64,000 bases of DNA from Phoebastria nigripes (lineage: Eukaryota > Chordata > Aves > Procellariiformes > Diomedeidae): contig JAYKAV010002553.1 in assembly GCA_035582835.1 (NCBI GenBank), forward strand, positions 222,945 to 286,944. Reading direction: 5' to 3'. The notes beneath the pieces were generated by a model, which worked only from the letters and a program-made list of their open reading frames with translations, was not told the origin of the DNA and ran no database searches. Below, one piece after another: positions 12,261 to 25,487 of the stretch. The position numbers and the translations under genes were made by a program. How positions within the stretch are numbered: the first letter of the stretch is position 1; each line of letters begins with the position of its first letter.

Positions 12261-14244
12261 ATTAATGAGAAATACCCACATTTCAGTTTTTCATTTTGAA
12301 CAGAATAACAGAAATTGCTGAAGAAAAGAAATACGGTTTTCAGACCAGACTTTGTATGTTGTGGATAGCACTGCTCAGATTTCAGAGACCAGTGTAAAAC
12401 TTGATTTTTGTCACATTGCCATCTGTGCATTTAGCAATCATCTCTTTAGTTAGCCTCATAACAGGTCAGGGACAGGCTTACTTCCACAGTGGTCTGAGAG
12501 TACAGCTACATTAACAGAAGCAGTGAGTTAACAGTGCCATAGCATAACAAGCAATGGCTCATCAGCGAGTGTCAATAACTGTGTAGTCTGTGTGTCTGTA
12601 TGTGTTCATAGCTCTTTGCAATCAGGATGAAAGGCCTGCTTAGCAGATGGAAACCTGTCAGTTCCTTTTTACTAAACTGCTTTCTCGTGTCATTGATCCT
12701 TCAAGGCGTTCCTTTTTTTAAAAATCCAACCACTTCAATAAAATCACCGGGTGAGTCAGATAGGAACCATTTTTCAAAGTATTTATTGACTCCTATTGTA
12801 AATGTCAATTGTTCCTGTGAGGATAGCCTCCTGGTCAGGAGCCTGGCACCTCCTAATATCCTGCTTAGCTTGAATGCCAAAAACAGAGTGGAAAAAGTAA
12901 AGAGTCCAACCCCTGAGACTCCAGACCAGTGGGAGTTTAACATCATGAGGTTTATAGCATATTTATTTTCCTTGTCACTGTAACGGTCAGTGGGCTTGTA
13001 TAACTGTGCAAGGAAAAAAAATCCCAGAAGAAAAGGTCCCTCAGTTCTCCTCAGTTTTCAGGGCTCGTTCAGCTCTCCTCAGTCAGAGCAGGCTCTGTAT
13101 TTACTGGTGTGCAGCTAAGCCAAGGAAGGCAAACATGGAGATGGCAAGAAGCTGAAGGGAACCAGCCAGTAATGTTGTCTCGGCTGTTTTTTCTGCATTA
13201 GCTAAAGTATAAAGTAACCTTCTCCACATGTCCACATTGCAGAGGGAAGACACATCAAAGATGGTTTTAAAGCAAAACCGATAGCAAAACCAAGGACCAC
13301 CTGAATGGTCCCTGAGTACCAATGTAAATGCTAAGGCAATTGCTGAGCTCTGTGCTTTTACAGCTATGCTGCTAATACTACCCTCAACTAGATAGGTTAA
13401 AATTAGCTGAAATACTTCTGACTTAAACAGCAATTGCAAGAACAATTGGTTATTTGCAATATATTGCAACAGCTGCACCGCAGCTGGAGCCAGCTCTTTC
13501 TCTGTCACTCCACCCTCCCTCCTCACCGAAGCTGGTCACCACTCTTTTTCCTGTAACTGTTCCCTTCCACCACAGACACTTTCATTACTCTTGAGTCTAA
13601 GCTATCCACTGGCATATGGAAAGCAGAAGTCCTTCAATGCTCACAATGCAGGTCTTGGCTCAGAGTTCATTTGGGATGGAGTCCTTGCCCCTTTTCTATG
13701 TCTCAACCTCNATGCTCCGGTAAGGATCATGCTTGGAAAGGTGCAGGTGCATCTCATGGTGATCTGAAGAGGGGGGACAATGGGTACAAAGTGAGACTCC
13801 TCTCTGTTCACCTTTTTGGGTGGATAAAAAAGGGTTCCTTCATTTGACATCCCAACACAGGAGCAAAAATGTCAAAGAAAGGTTCAGGAAAGGTACATAT
13901 TAGCAGGGTATGCTATTAGGCACCACTAAGGAGTCATCTTCCTCTGATATGTTAGGAATAATAGTGACAGACCCACCACATTCCCAGCCAGGCATTATCT
14001 GGATGAGTTCATTCTGCTGCATCCTTCTTATTACAGCAGTAATAACAACAGTGCTGCTCTGATGGATTCCTGGAGTTAATTTCTTGATGAGACAGAGAAG
14101 GCAGCTCTTGTGTCAGGCTCTCTGTAGAGCCTGGCAGACCTCTGTGTACTTCATTTCTGTGGATTATAGTTCAAGTTTTTCTTTGCTTTCATAAAGAAGT
14201 AGTATGTATTTCTTTTTATCAGCAAGTCTCACAGCATTTTACTG

Positions 14245-14260
14245 AAAAAAAAAAAAAAAA
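14245..14260. repeat. Poly-A homopolymer (16 nt)
   Basis: 16 A in a row with no recognisable element attached. Confidence 0.85.
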
Positions 14261-14972
14261 CCCTCAGTGTTATGAATGTAGAAAGTGAGTTACAAGACGT
14301 GTCCCATATCACTGGACAGGCAATCAGAAGAGAAAAAGTAGCATTCCTCCTGTGCCAAGTGCTTGTCCTGTGCAGATGCCTGACCAAACCTGGGATTGTG
14401 TCATGTAATCAATCCTCTGACTCCAGGAAATAAATCATGAATGCATAATGCCTGTGGCTTTATGCAGCTTTGCTACCAAAGTCCACTGTCATCCCAGGGT
14501 ACGTTTCCAGAACCTCTTTAAACCCAGCATNGTGCAGGGTGCCATCAGAAGAGGTGATTTCCCTTGCAACTGCTTGTTCTCTCCTTGTGTTGGCCACANG
14601 TGGTACATACCATGCCAGCTCGGGCCACTGCCATAGCACAGGTGAGAGGTGGAAAAGCCATTTCTTGGACAGTAGCTCTGACAGCAACTGCTTTTGGTCT
14701 CNAGATGAACTTCATCCAAAATCACGTGTTGGGACTTTACCACATGTTTAAGCCCTTTGGTCCAAAAACAGTAGAAAAACCAAACAGCACAGAGACCTGA
14801 TTCAAATGAAGCTTTGTTAGTGACAATCCCTTACAGGCATCCACTATAACCATGGATGTCAGTGAATTAGTCACAGAAAAAATACTTTTGCATGCTCAGA
14901 GAGAGCTGATAAAACTGACTGACTGACTGTTCCCTTCTGGGAGAGCGACTGCAAGCGCTCATCTTCAGCTTG

Positions 14973-14988
14973 AAAAAAAAAAAAAAAA
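14973..14988. repeat. Poly-A homopolymer (16 nt)
   Basis: 16 A in a row with no recognisable element attached. Confidence 0.85.
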
Positions 14989-16441
14989 TCTCATGCCACT
15001 AACTTGCATGGGTAATAAATCCTGGGTTCAACAGGCTTGTCATCCGGTGGTGAGTCACCACCCGCTTTATAATGAATGGCATTAATTTGATTTTGAAGGA
15101 AAAGCATTTGCATGTTATGTCTTACGGAGTTATAAAGAATGAATCTGATACATGCTGTACAGACAGCTCATGTGGGCAAATAAAGCAGATTTTTTTCATG
15201 GAGGAAATCCCAGAGGGAGCTGGGAATTTGTTCTAATGCCAGTTAATCTCAGGGTTTAGGAGCTAGAAAAGAACAAGGGGAAATAGTTTAAGAACCTGTC
15301 CCAGCTGGTGGTAGCATCTGTGCTTTGGGAAGATATGTACAGATGCACTCATCCACCCCCTGCCCGCACACAGACACACTCCCCCACCCCCCAAGAGCTT
15401 CAGAAATGCTGTACAACAGCAATTCCTATGAAGTCAGGGGGAACATCTGTTCACCTGACTTTCTATCAGTCAGNCCCACTTTTGGGCACAGCATGTGTAC
15501 ATTTGACACTTTCTCCTCTTCTACCCTCATTGTCTTCTCCTTCTGGGAGCCACCTCTCCTTCCTACTTTTCCCAGATTACAGGTGTCATTGCAGAGAAGT
15601 GGTTTGTCCCAGTCCCCTTCTTGCATGGCAGCGGGAAAAGGGCAAGGAGAACAGCAAAGGCATCTTTTGCTCCGTTGTCTTTCCTGTTCTGCCTTTGCTA
15701 AGATTATGAGTATGAGGGTTCAGTGCATGTNTGTATCCATATATGTTATGTGACGTGGTCAAAAAACATGTTACGACACTGATCTCTATCTAGGTCTACT
15801 CCTCTTGCAAATGCAAAATCAGGGTGGGAAACTGTTTGCATACATGGAACTGAGTGTGGAAAAGGACAGGTAGCTGAGGTCTCTCAAAAAAAGTTATTTG
15901 TGTCTCATTGTAAAGTAGGCATTGGCATATAGATGTATACAGCAGTTATGCACACACACATACAGAGAGCGAGCTTTTCTTTTTTTATCTTCCTTTTTAG
16001 AAAAAAAGATCTCGCACTATGTCTTTGAGTTAAAAACAAACAGGGAAATGAACACAAAGAGAGTCATTTAAAATTGAAGTTATTTTTTTTACTGCCTCTC
16101 CATCACTTCTGTTCTAAGTAGCTGTTGAACATTACCCTGTCAACTCTTCAAGTATTTAAATACAAAATACTCTTCATAAATAATGTAGGCAGATTAACTA
16201 AATGGTACATAATTACTGCAAATTTAGAGTCCCATTGCAGAATATATTTTATCCATGATTACAGTGCTTACAGACTTTCCAAACACTCTCTTGTATATTT
16301 GACAGTAAGCCATAGGAAAATTTCAGCTGTCTATAACTGCTTTTCAGAATCTATAATAACTTAGATTAACATGTTATTAAAGACTTTGATTCAGGAAACA
16401 CCTAATACATTTTTCTATTTTTTTCCTTTCACTTAAAGTTC

Positions 16442-16460
16442 AAAAAAAAAAAAAAAAAAA
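16442..16460. repeat. Poly-A homopolymer (19 nt) followed by N
   Basis: 19 A are followed directly by an undetermined base at 16461, probably a length-ambiguous homopolymer. Confidence 0.85.
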
Positions 16461-16685
16461 NTAAAGGGTAAATTTTACACTTGAGAAAGAAGGGAAACTA
16501 AACTATGCAGATATACTCCAAGTGTTTGACATGTGTTATGGCCCGGTATGTGACACAGTTATCTTCCATGTCTGTGTGCTTAGTATTTCTGGCTGGCAGG
16601 CCGTATGCCTTTCAGAGCATCCAAACAATTTCAAACACTAGGCACATAGAGAATTGAGGCCAATCAAGTCTGAACCATAATATTT

Positions 16686-16701
16686 AAAAAAAAAAAAAAA
16701 A
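16686..16701. repeat. Poly-A homopolymer (16 nt)
   Basis: 16 A in a row following 'TATTT'. No retroposed body is recognised. Confidence 0.85.
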
Positions 16702-18589
16702 GGCAAAAAGCACAAGATTGGACTTGTAAAGTGGAAGTTTTCAAAGTTGATTGCAGGTTCACAACTCTGTAACAAGGTACTTTCACTCTGGCAGAGACTC
16801 AAACGAGACAATTAACAGGAGCAATGAAGCAATTCAGAGAGGGAGTTGTGGGGCTTTTTAATTGGTGCTTCAGAAAGCCAAAGTTCCCTCCACACAGGAA
16901 AGACAGGAGCCAGGAAGTAATTGCCTAGCCATTTCTGTAAAAAGGGCTTGAAATCTCAGTTAAATAAGATCTTGATCTTAGCACAGGCAGGTCACGATTC
17001 TCTGGAATTGTGAAGATGTTCCTCCCTTGCAGTGGTCCATTAGTGATTTGAAAGATTTTACACTGGTCATTACAAGGTACTGAATGAATGCCAAAATAAA
17101 AGCTAAAATGTAAACTCACTACAGTTCCTGTTGTGTAATAAGGGAAAATCTCCACTGACTGCAACAGCAGCTGGGCCTGTCTGTATTGGTAATGAAATAG
17201 CCATCTTATATCTGAGCACTTACCGTCTTCACTGTCTTGATGCTCACAGTACAAATGTGATATGGGTAAGGACAATATATCCGCTTCTGATAGTCTGAAT
17301 AGAGGTTGAGTTACTGGTCCCAGAGCAGCAGATGCTTTTCAGACTAAGAACCTGAGATTAAGTTTCCAGAGTCCTGGGCAGGCAACAAAAGCACCATTAT
17401 TTGACCAGGGTCGAATGTTGTATTCTACCCTCAAAAGTGTACCAACGTAAAAGTTTCAGCAATGTAAGCACAGTTCAATTTTGTTCTCGTTCCCAGGCCA
17501 GCTCACTTCAGCATTCACTCTGTGTGTCTTTTCCATTCTCCCCATGCACCTTGGGAAAGCAAAGGCAGCAGCAGGCAGATTGCCTTTAAAATCAGCAAAG
17601 CCTTGAATCCCCATTGCTATTTGGTGCCTTCAGTGTCCAATTTAGGATGGTACCATCCAGAACTGTCTTTTTCCCATCCCAGTTCTGTTGCTCATTAGCA
17701 GCTAGCTACTCTGCTTATGCCTCAAGTTGGCCGACCTTCTTCAGAAAGAAATCCTGGCTTGAGTAAGGTGTAGGCCTGCAGCGAGTGACTTACAGAACAT
17801 TTCCATTTCCTCTTGAATTCACTGGGAATTTGGGGTTCAAACTTCCCTTCTCAACTGCGCATTGACCTCATTGTTGTGCTTCTCTGCCTTGGGTGTATGA
17901 ACACTCATGAACTCATGAGCTATTCCCTTGGCACTGAAGGTTGCAGGAGTGAAGGAGCTCAATGTCTCACAATATTAGTCAGCATGTCATCAAGTCAATG
18001 GAGCTGGGATCAATCCTTATGAGAACAAAATCCCATCTCTTATTTGCTGTTAACCTTGAGATTCTTATAGCTATAACAACAGTAATGGAAAGACCAGCTT
18101 CTGAGTATATTAGATGGACATGAGGAAAGAAACTGGACCATTTCTGCCAAATAAATGATTTCTAGGCAACACACCTCTTAGGAAACATCAGGTTCTCAAA
18201 GAGATTAATTTGCATTGTGGTGGAAAAAATGCTCACACTGTTCCCAGGGCAACCTCTCTGATGTATTGCAGGGTAAGGACTTCAGAGGTGCACTAGGAAA
18301 AAAGTAAGTCTGAAATGGAATTTCATTTTCAGTCATTGCAACAGATAATGATAAATCTGGGGCTGTCTTATCCACAGGTACTTGCCCTTGTCACCAAATG
18401 TGGAGACTTGGGATGTGGAACCCATACCTTGAAATGCTGTGCAAATTACTTCTAGACAGGCAAGTCTTATTTTACACAAAGAAGGAACTTACTGGTATAT
18501 GGTAATTTGAAAGCCCATTCACTGTTCCCCATGCAGTACGGGTAAAATTAGGTTATTATATAAGCTGGTGTTTAGGTAATCTTCCTTCT

Positions 18590-18700
18590 GTGGGCTACTT
18601 TTCACATGTAATCTTGGAAAGTTGTCTGTTCTCTCTGTGCTTTAATTTTTTATCTGTAAGATAAAGGTACTATGATTATCTTCATGTAACCCTGTCTAGA
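18590..18700 (+). repeat. MIR-like ancient SINE relic, 3' part
   Basis: 'AATCTTGGAAAGTTGTCTG' followed by 'CTCTCTGTGCTTTAATTTTTTATCTGTAAGATAAAGGTA' follows the order of the MIR 3' half ('CTTGGGCAAGTCACTTAACCTCTCTGTGCCTCAGTTTCCCCATCTGTAAAATGGG'). It is heavily diverged, as expected for a relic that predates birds. Confidence 0.4.
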
Positions 18701-20869
18701 TCACAACTAGATTGGAATGAAGAGCACATCTTTTATTCAGTGGTTGACTTTAAAAATCAGGAAAAAAAATTGCTGTTGATTAAATAAAAATGGAGGTAAC
18801 TTCTTTGTCTTTTTTATTTTTCATAAAAGCCATCTGCAGGTATTGTGTTCAGGCCCAAGCAAAGTGATTCATTTCATCTGGGTTTTGACCAATTCTTTTT
18901 TTCTTTTTTTAAAATACATTTTAACACATTTCATAATACCAAGTTTTCATTAAAAAAANCCCCACTCATAACGTTTCCTTTTAAAATTCTCAAAATGCGA
19001 TGGTTTTAGCATCCAGAATACTATTTTTCTTTTTAACAGTAGTGAAGTGTTACAGTTTTAATTTTTAAAAATAAATTATCCACAAACTTTTTTTTTTTCA
19101 GTGCAAGGGAGAGCTGCTGATACTATCTGCCAGATTTGAAACAATTTCACAAATAATTGTGGTCCTTCCAGTTTTCATCTTCTATTTTTTGTCCATTTTT
19201 TTTTAGTTTGACCCAGCTCAATGTACAGTCCCTGGTATAATGAGTACCCAGCCTCAATGGAATCACTTTTAACTTAGCTAATTGCTTCTGTTTTCTAGGG
19301 AAGAAAGGAATACCATCAGTGACATAAAAGTAGGCAGACCTGCTGCAAACACTGACAATCCCACATACAGGATTGAATGAATTTTGTATTTCTGTCAATT
19401 AATCTTCATGTTTATTAGCTGAAAAAATGATGGGGTTAGGATGGAGGAAACAGTTTATCACTTATCCCAGTATCGTTTGTCTTTTATCATCTTTGTTTTA
19501 TGTTCCACAAAACCCCAGACTTCACCTGGAATAGGTCCCATCTCAGTTTCTTCCTTTCTCATCTCAGTCATGGCAGCAAGCAGGAGATCTTTTATGATTT
19601 GAGTGTTTCACCTCATTTGTTTCAGTTGTGGCTCTCGTTCTGCCAGAGGAAAAAAAAACCATGACAACAACAATTTCTCTTCTTGACATTCAGACTGCTG
19701 CATGACTCTACTCTGACTTATATCTTATCTCTTACCCCTTCCTCTCTGCTCAAACCTCCTATATTTCTGGGCCTTGCCGGTGATTTCTGATCTGGTTGTC
19801 TACTTCTGTTGCCTTTCCACTTCCTTCTTCCACACTTCTACCATGCACGCAAGAGATTGTTGAACCTTAGCCCCCATACTTGCAGCAGCATTAAACAATA
19901 GCTACCAACAGTGATAACAGAAAATTTTAATCAATTGTTCTTCAGTACCATCACTGAAGACCTACTTCTGAATGTGGGCAAATAAATGATAATGTCAGGT
20001 TTTCCTTTTAACATTCATTGTCTCGTGTGGGGTAGGAATGAAGCAAGTAAAAACCTTCACCTCTGATTCTGGCTTGTCTGCATTCATTTATTGTGTGCGT
20101 TTTCAAATTTTAGATTCACGCACCCTCATAAATGGCACCCACTAATGGTAGGTCTCTAATCTTAGCTGTGCTACAGGGACCACATAGAGGGGAGCCCAGA
20201 CTCCAGCAGATTGCAAAGTAGTGCTTCACTGGATTCCAGAACTGGGCTTCTCCTGAAACAGAGTTAAAGCCCTGTTGCCGTCATCAAATGTTGAAATGAA
20301 TTTGCACGTGCAGATGGTGGTGGGCATCTCTGTATATAGGTTAGCCTCTTGCTTGCACTTTTTGAGCCATATAGAACATATCTAACTATTGCAGCTTCTA
20401 TTGTAGGATCTAATAGTGTGAGTAAAAGATGAAGAGAAAACACTTCCAGTGACACTGTTTCTTATATCTAGAATGACTTTGAAGGATTGAGGTTCTTGTG
20501 TTTGGGTGTTTAGCTGAATGCTGGACGACGTTGGTCAAAGTCAGGTTGAATAGATATATACATGCCTTGTATGATACTCCATATCATACAATTATTGTGC
20601 TGCCTTCATTAAGGGAGATGACACTTTCATGGCATGCAGAGCAAATGAGAACTACTTTCTCAAGCTTAGCAGTTTAGAGTTCACACAATGCCATCTTACA
20701 GAGCTTTACAGCTAAACCGTTTTTCTCGTTCTATAAACTCAGTTAATCATTTTTGTTTTCATGGATGTTTAAAAACAAGGATATCACTTCTCTATAAATC
20801 TACCTGTGCTACATCCTCTTTCTGAGCATCTCTGAGTAAGTATTTCTCATCNCCACATACATTTGAAAT

Positions 20870-20985
20870 ACCAAGACATTATTGCCCTTTGTGGAAGCTG
20901 GGGAAACCAGGCACAGAAATTGTGATTTCCTCAAGATCATACAAGTATTCTGGGAGAACAAAGAATCAAGATTTCCGCTATTTGG
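20870..20985 (-). repeat. MIR-like ancient SINE relic, antisense
   Basis: 'GCTGGGGAAACCAGGCACAG' then 'TTTCCTCAAGATCATACAAG' and 'AGAATCAAGATTTCCG' follow the reverse complement of MIR ('GGGGAAACTGAGGCACAG...CTTGCCCAAGGTCACACAG...GGGATTCGAACCC'). The order and spacing fit and the identity is moderate. Confidence 0.42.
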
Positions 20986-23900
20986 GAGAAAACACTAACT
21001 ACTGTTCCCTATTTCTAACATTTTCACGTACATCTGCCACAAAAATGGCACAAATTCATTTTTCTTGTTGGAAAGAGAAGCCATGGAACAAAGAGACAGA
21101 GTTTGAGCTTATCCTTGTATGGAATTGAATTGTCTCCTTTGTGTCAGAGAGAAGCCAGCTGGGTTTGAAACTTGTACGGATGATGCCACTGTATAGGCAG
21201 TCATCATACACAAGTATCATAATGAATGAATGGCTGGGGTTAAACCTTCTGGCAAGAGGCTTGATGGGTACTTACTTCTGTCTCCACAAATGAAAAAATT
21301 TGAAATGTGAGTTATAAACAGGCTGCATGTTCTGCACCTCCTGCTGCTTAATTAATACCTTGCATTGTCAAAGAGGACTTGGTACACCCCCCACCCCCAA
21401 CAAATCAGGTACAACTACAAACTCTTGTAAAAGAAAGTAGTTCTGCTCATGTTTGCAGTACTTTTTACAGCTTGTCAGGAACTGGAATTTCTGCTTTGCA
21501 AGATCTGCTGATATTTCCACATTTGTTTTCTGCTCATGCTAAGTCAAAAATATCCTTTTTTTTTTTCCCTTTTCAGAGAAATACGAAAAACTGGTGTCTC
21601 CATGCCATTTGATTTCTCTGAAACATTGCAGCTTGCTTTGACACTGAGCAACATCTGCCTGCACTGCTGTAGTGCCTGTTAGGATTGTCATCTAGATGCC
21701 CCGTGTCTTACAGGACCTGGGCTGGACTAGCCTACGTTTCCCAGGATCTCTGTGGCATTTGATGCTGAGAAGGGAACTGTGTGCTCTATGAGAAAAGTGG
21801 TTCAACAGTGGTGGCCAATACAAAAGAGACTGAGAGTAGAAGGCATGCATTTCCTGTAGGGCGATGCACTGATCCAAGTAGTTGCCAATTTAGGCAAAGC
21901 TGAACTGAAAGGAAAAGAGGAAAACAAAATACTTTATTTTGGTTTTGGCCCAGCCAATCATGTCAACTCAGAAATCTTGTATCCTCCACAAAGGAATTTT
22001 TTCGTTTGGAAGATGTCAACTTTAAGTCCCTTCCCCACTGAGCACTTTCACTATTTTTCAGGGGAAGAACTACAGCTACATACACATCCATTGTAGGTAC
22101 ATCCAACCTTGATTTTTCCTCCTGATCCACAGTCCCAGTAGCTCAGCTCTCCCCAGAGTTCAGTGAGTCCCTCCAGCACAAGTGAGAAAGGTATCTTATT
22201 CTATTTCCTACACCATTCCTGTTCTTTCCTAACACTTGTCCAGTTAAACCCCATTGCTACCTTGGTGGAAAAAAATCTTATTCTTTTTAACAATATTGAC
22301 AGTAATGCAGGCTGGCAGTAGGACCTCCTTTTCTTCGAAAGCGTTGAGCATCATGGGATGCCAGTCAAACAGATTGTGCAACAGCTCAGTGGTCATTCAT
22401 TCACTCGCCTACTGCACTGGCAGCAAGTGGCTCCTAATTCCACATCTAATACAGACACACCAAGGGAAGAGGCTGCCTGTGGGGAAAATAAAAAGAACAG
22501 CAGCAGCTTATAGTGATTAAGTCACTTAGTGCCATGGCTATTAAGCTGGAATGAAAAAAGGAAAAATGCTCTTTTCCTTTCCTGTCTTTTCTCATGCATA
22601 TTTTCTTTCAAAGCAGCAAGCAGCATAATCTTTCTATTAAGGATCACTTCAATAAAAATCTAGCTTTTGTTTCTCATATGGCCCATTGCTATTATTGCTA
22701 AACCCTTTTGAAACTGTTTTACCAAGGCTATTGCTTTAAAAAAAATGAAAACTGTCCCACAAATACAACAAACCCCTTTGCGTTACTCACAGACACAAGC
22801 TATCTGCAGCCAGACTGCCTTGGGCTAGGATCTCTCAGATCAGGCTAAGACATGCTGCCCATTAAATAGCACCTGATTCTCTCTGTAAATGCAAACCCTA
22901 CTAACACAGGCATCCTCCTTAAATTCTGACCTGTATATTTGCATTAGAGGCTAACGCTTCCCTTCCCAGTATGATCAGATATTGCTTGGGAAACTTGCCA
23001 TGTACTTTCCCAGGATCTATCTGTCTTAAGAAATCTCAGCTATTCTACCTGTGACAGCTACTGGAATGTCTTTGTGAGCTGATTTTTCCAAGATCTCAAA
23101 TACCCACATTTTCCTGAAAAGCCAAAGCAAGACATTTGTGGGCTTGACATTAAACCTCCATGTTGCTTCCTTCATCCCTGCACGTCAGTCAGTTATTAAC
23201 CTGCCGCTGTGATTCGGGGACCCTAACGCTTACTCCCTACAACAGTACCAAGTCTGTAAGGAAACCAGATGTGTCCCATCACAAAGGGAAGAAGTAAAGG
23301 AGGTCTCTCACTTCTGGTATCTGTCTACCCAAGGAATCTCAGCTCTTCTGAGAAAAAAAAGGTTGGAAATCAAGAGCACAGGTAAATAAAGCTGACAGGC
23401 AGAGTGAGAGAAATAATGAAAGCTCAAGTCAGGTACTCCTTTCAAAAACAACCACTCCTGAATAACCCCTCACTCTCAGAGTATAAGCTATAATGCCTTC
23501 TACTTACCAATATCAATCACCCTCTACTTTTGTGGTATCTATGGAAAAATCAGAGCAACTTGAAGTTCCTCCCCAAAACTAAAAGAAGCTATGAATACTG
23601 AAATCAATAGGAGAGCTCTCATCTCAGCCATTAAGAGTTCTAGCAGGTAATGATCTAGCAATTAAAAATTAACTATCCCTACTCCTTGCTTATCTCCCTA
23701 CTGTCATCTTCAAGTTCTTGAAGGCCTAATGGGCATGATTTTATTTCTGGAGATAAAATGTAATGATACCAGAGAGTTTCACTCTTCCCAGCACTACAAT
23801 TGCATTGGCTGTAGCTCTCATAATGAGTGAATGAACAGCAATGGCTGAGATTATTTTCCCCACTGAACTGCCACTGCTGACATTTATGACTCCAATGGGT

Positions 23901-24164
23901 AGCACTAACTTTTCTTTCAGTGTTGTTAGGTAAACTACAACTTCAGTGTTCACAAGACAGCAATAATTTTTGTAAGGAGAGATGACATTCAACTGTCATG
24001 TCCTCCATGTCCAGTCAACACCAAGCAGGGTTGAGCTGGCTTGAAGATGGAAGTGTTGATGAATGATAATCACTGAAAAATGTCTGTGACTGACTGTGTA
24101 GAGGGATGTGTTCTCTCCCCTGCAAGAACATTAGTTTACCTGTGCTCTGCCATGACTAATAATG

Positions 24165-25392
24165 GATAATTCTGTTTCTATTCTGGATACTATTCTAAGG
24201 CATACGGAAAATAAGGAGNTGATTGGTGACAGCCAACATGGCTTCACTAAGGGCAAATCGTGCCTGACAAATTTGGTGGTCTTCTACGACAGGGTTACAG
24301 CATTGGTGGATAAGGGAAGAGCAACTGACGTCATCTACCTGGACTTGTGCAAAGCATTTGACACTGTCCCGCATGACATCCTTGTCTCTAAATTGGAGAG
24401 ACATGAATTTGATGCATGGACCACTGGGTGGACAAGAAATTGGCTGGATGGTCGCACTCAAAGAGTTGCGGTCACTAGCTCAATGTCCAAGTGGAGACCA
24501 GTGAGGAGTGGCGTTCCTCAGGGGTCGGTATTGGGACCGGTGCTGTTTAACATCTTTGTTGGCCACATGGACAGTGGGATTGAGTGCACCCTCAGCAAGT
24601 TTGCCAACAACACCAAGCTGTGTGGTGCGGTCGACACGCTGGAGGGAAGGGATGACATCCAGAGGGACCTTGACAGGCTTGAGAGGTGGGCCCATGCAAA
24701 CCTCATGAAGTTCAACACGGCCAAGTGCAAGGTCCTGCACATGGGTTAGGGCAATCCCAAGCACAAATACAGGCTGGGCAGAGAATGGATTGAGAGCAGC
24801 CCTGAGGAGAAGGACTTGGGCGTGTTGGTTGATGAGAAGCTCAACATGACCCAGCACTGTGTGCTTGCAGCCCAGAAAGCCAACCATTCCCCGGGCTGTA
24901 TCAAAAGAAGCATGACCAGCAGGTCAAGGGAGGTGATTCTCCCCCTCTACTCCGCTCTCGTGAGACCCTACCTGGAGTACTGTGTTCAGCTCTGGGGCCC
25001 CCAACATAAGAAGGACATGGACCTGTTGGAGCGGGTCCAGAGGAGGGCCACAAAGATGATCAGAGGGCTGGAGCACCTCTCCTATGAAGACAGGCTGAGA
25101 GAGTTGGGGTTGTTCAGTCTGGAGAAGAGAAGGCTCTAGGGAGACCTTATAGCAGCCTTCCAGTACCTATAAGAAAGCTGGAGAGGGACTTTTTACAGGG
25201 TCATGTAGTGATAGGACAAGGGGTAATGGCTTTAAACGGAAAGAGGGTAGATTTAGATTAGATATAAGGAAGAAATTCTTCACTACAAGGGTGGTGGGGC
25301 ACTGGAACAGGTTGCCCAGAGAAGTTGTGGATGCCCCATCCCTGGAAGTGTTCAAGGCCAGGTTGGACGGGGCTTTGAGCAACCTGGTCTAG
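24165..25392 (+). pseudogene. CR1 ORF2 reverse transcriptase remnant
   Basis: The ORF would encode the reverse transcriptase that copies CR1 RNA at a nicked target (target-primed reverse transcription). Visible motifs are [13 protein letters not shown] near 24239-24277, the palm A region [12 protein letters not shown] near 24339-24374, the [15 protein letters not shown] region near 24510-24554 and a damaged palm C motif FANN at 24600-24611 (FADD in active elements). In-frame stops lie at 24747-24749 and 25137-25139, and after the second the frame is lost near a short deletion around 25170. The family's usual stop after 'SNLV' is at 25390-25392. Both Asp codons of the catalytic pair have become AAC at former CpG sites (inferred). 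The copy cannot make an active enzyme. Confidence 0.9.
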
Positions 25393-25463
25393 TGGAAGGT
25401 GTCCCTGCCCACGGCAGGAGGGTTGGAACTAGATGATCTTTAAGGTCCCTTTCAACCCAAATC

Positions 25464-25487
25464 GTTCTATGATTCTATGATTCTATG
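25464..25487 (+). repeat. CR1 3' octamer tail, three units
   Basis: Three consecutive 8-bp units of the TTCTATGA type end the element at 25487. The CR1 3' end normally has a few such units in place of poly-A. The first unit begins CGTTCTAT and is slightly changed. Confidence 0.9.

Larger units (their letters stand above)
10501..24164. other. Gene-free block, mostly unassigned sequence
   Basis: No supported gene. Homopolymers lie at 11363-11380, 14245-14260, 14973-14988, 16442-16460 and 16686-16701. There is a perfect short hairpin at 11292-11315, an AT-rich tract at about 12040-12260, and MIR-like relics near 18590-18700 and 20870-20985. The longest open frame is 141 codons on the minus strand (13101-13526). 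It matches nothing I recognise and is about as long as chance allows in a window this size. Three single Ns cluster at 14531-14702. Confidence 0.6.
24165..25487 (+). mobile_element. CR1 LINE, 5'-truncated, with octamer 3' tail
   Basis: This 1.3 kb CR1 non-LTR retrotransposon is in sense orientation. It begins inside ORF2, in the reverse transcriptase fingers/palm region, so the endonuclease and everything upstream are missing, as is usual for CR1. After the ORF remnant comes the 3' UTR ('GGAACTAGATGATCTTTAAGGTCCC'), ending in three copies of the ATTCTATG-type octamer that the CR1 reverse transcriptase recognises at the RNA 3' end. The exact 5' junction is uncertain by some 15 bp, and no clear target-site duplication is visible. 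It looks younger than the copy at 1-883 and a little older than the one at 34 kb. Confidence 0.92.

Noticed and set aside
12627..12983. 118-codon plus-strand frame with a hydrophobic N-terminus that could suggest a secreted protein
   Set aside because: The length is within chance expectation, there is no recognisable domain, and an 81-codon frame overlaps on the opposite strand. AT-rich DNA readily gives hydrophobic N-termini.
24480..24887. Long minus-strand frames opposite the CR1 reverse transcriptase (also 35604-36131)
   Set aside because: They are shadows of the GC-richer sense CR1 ORF2 and have no independent support.
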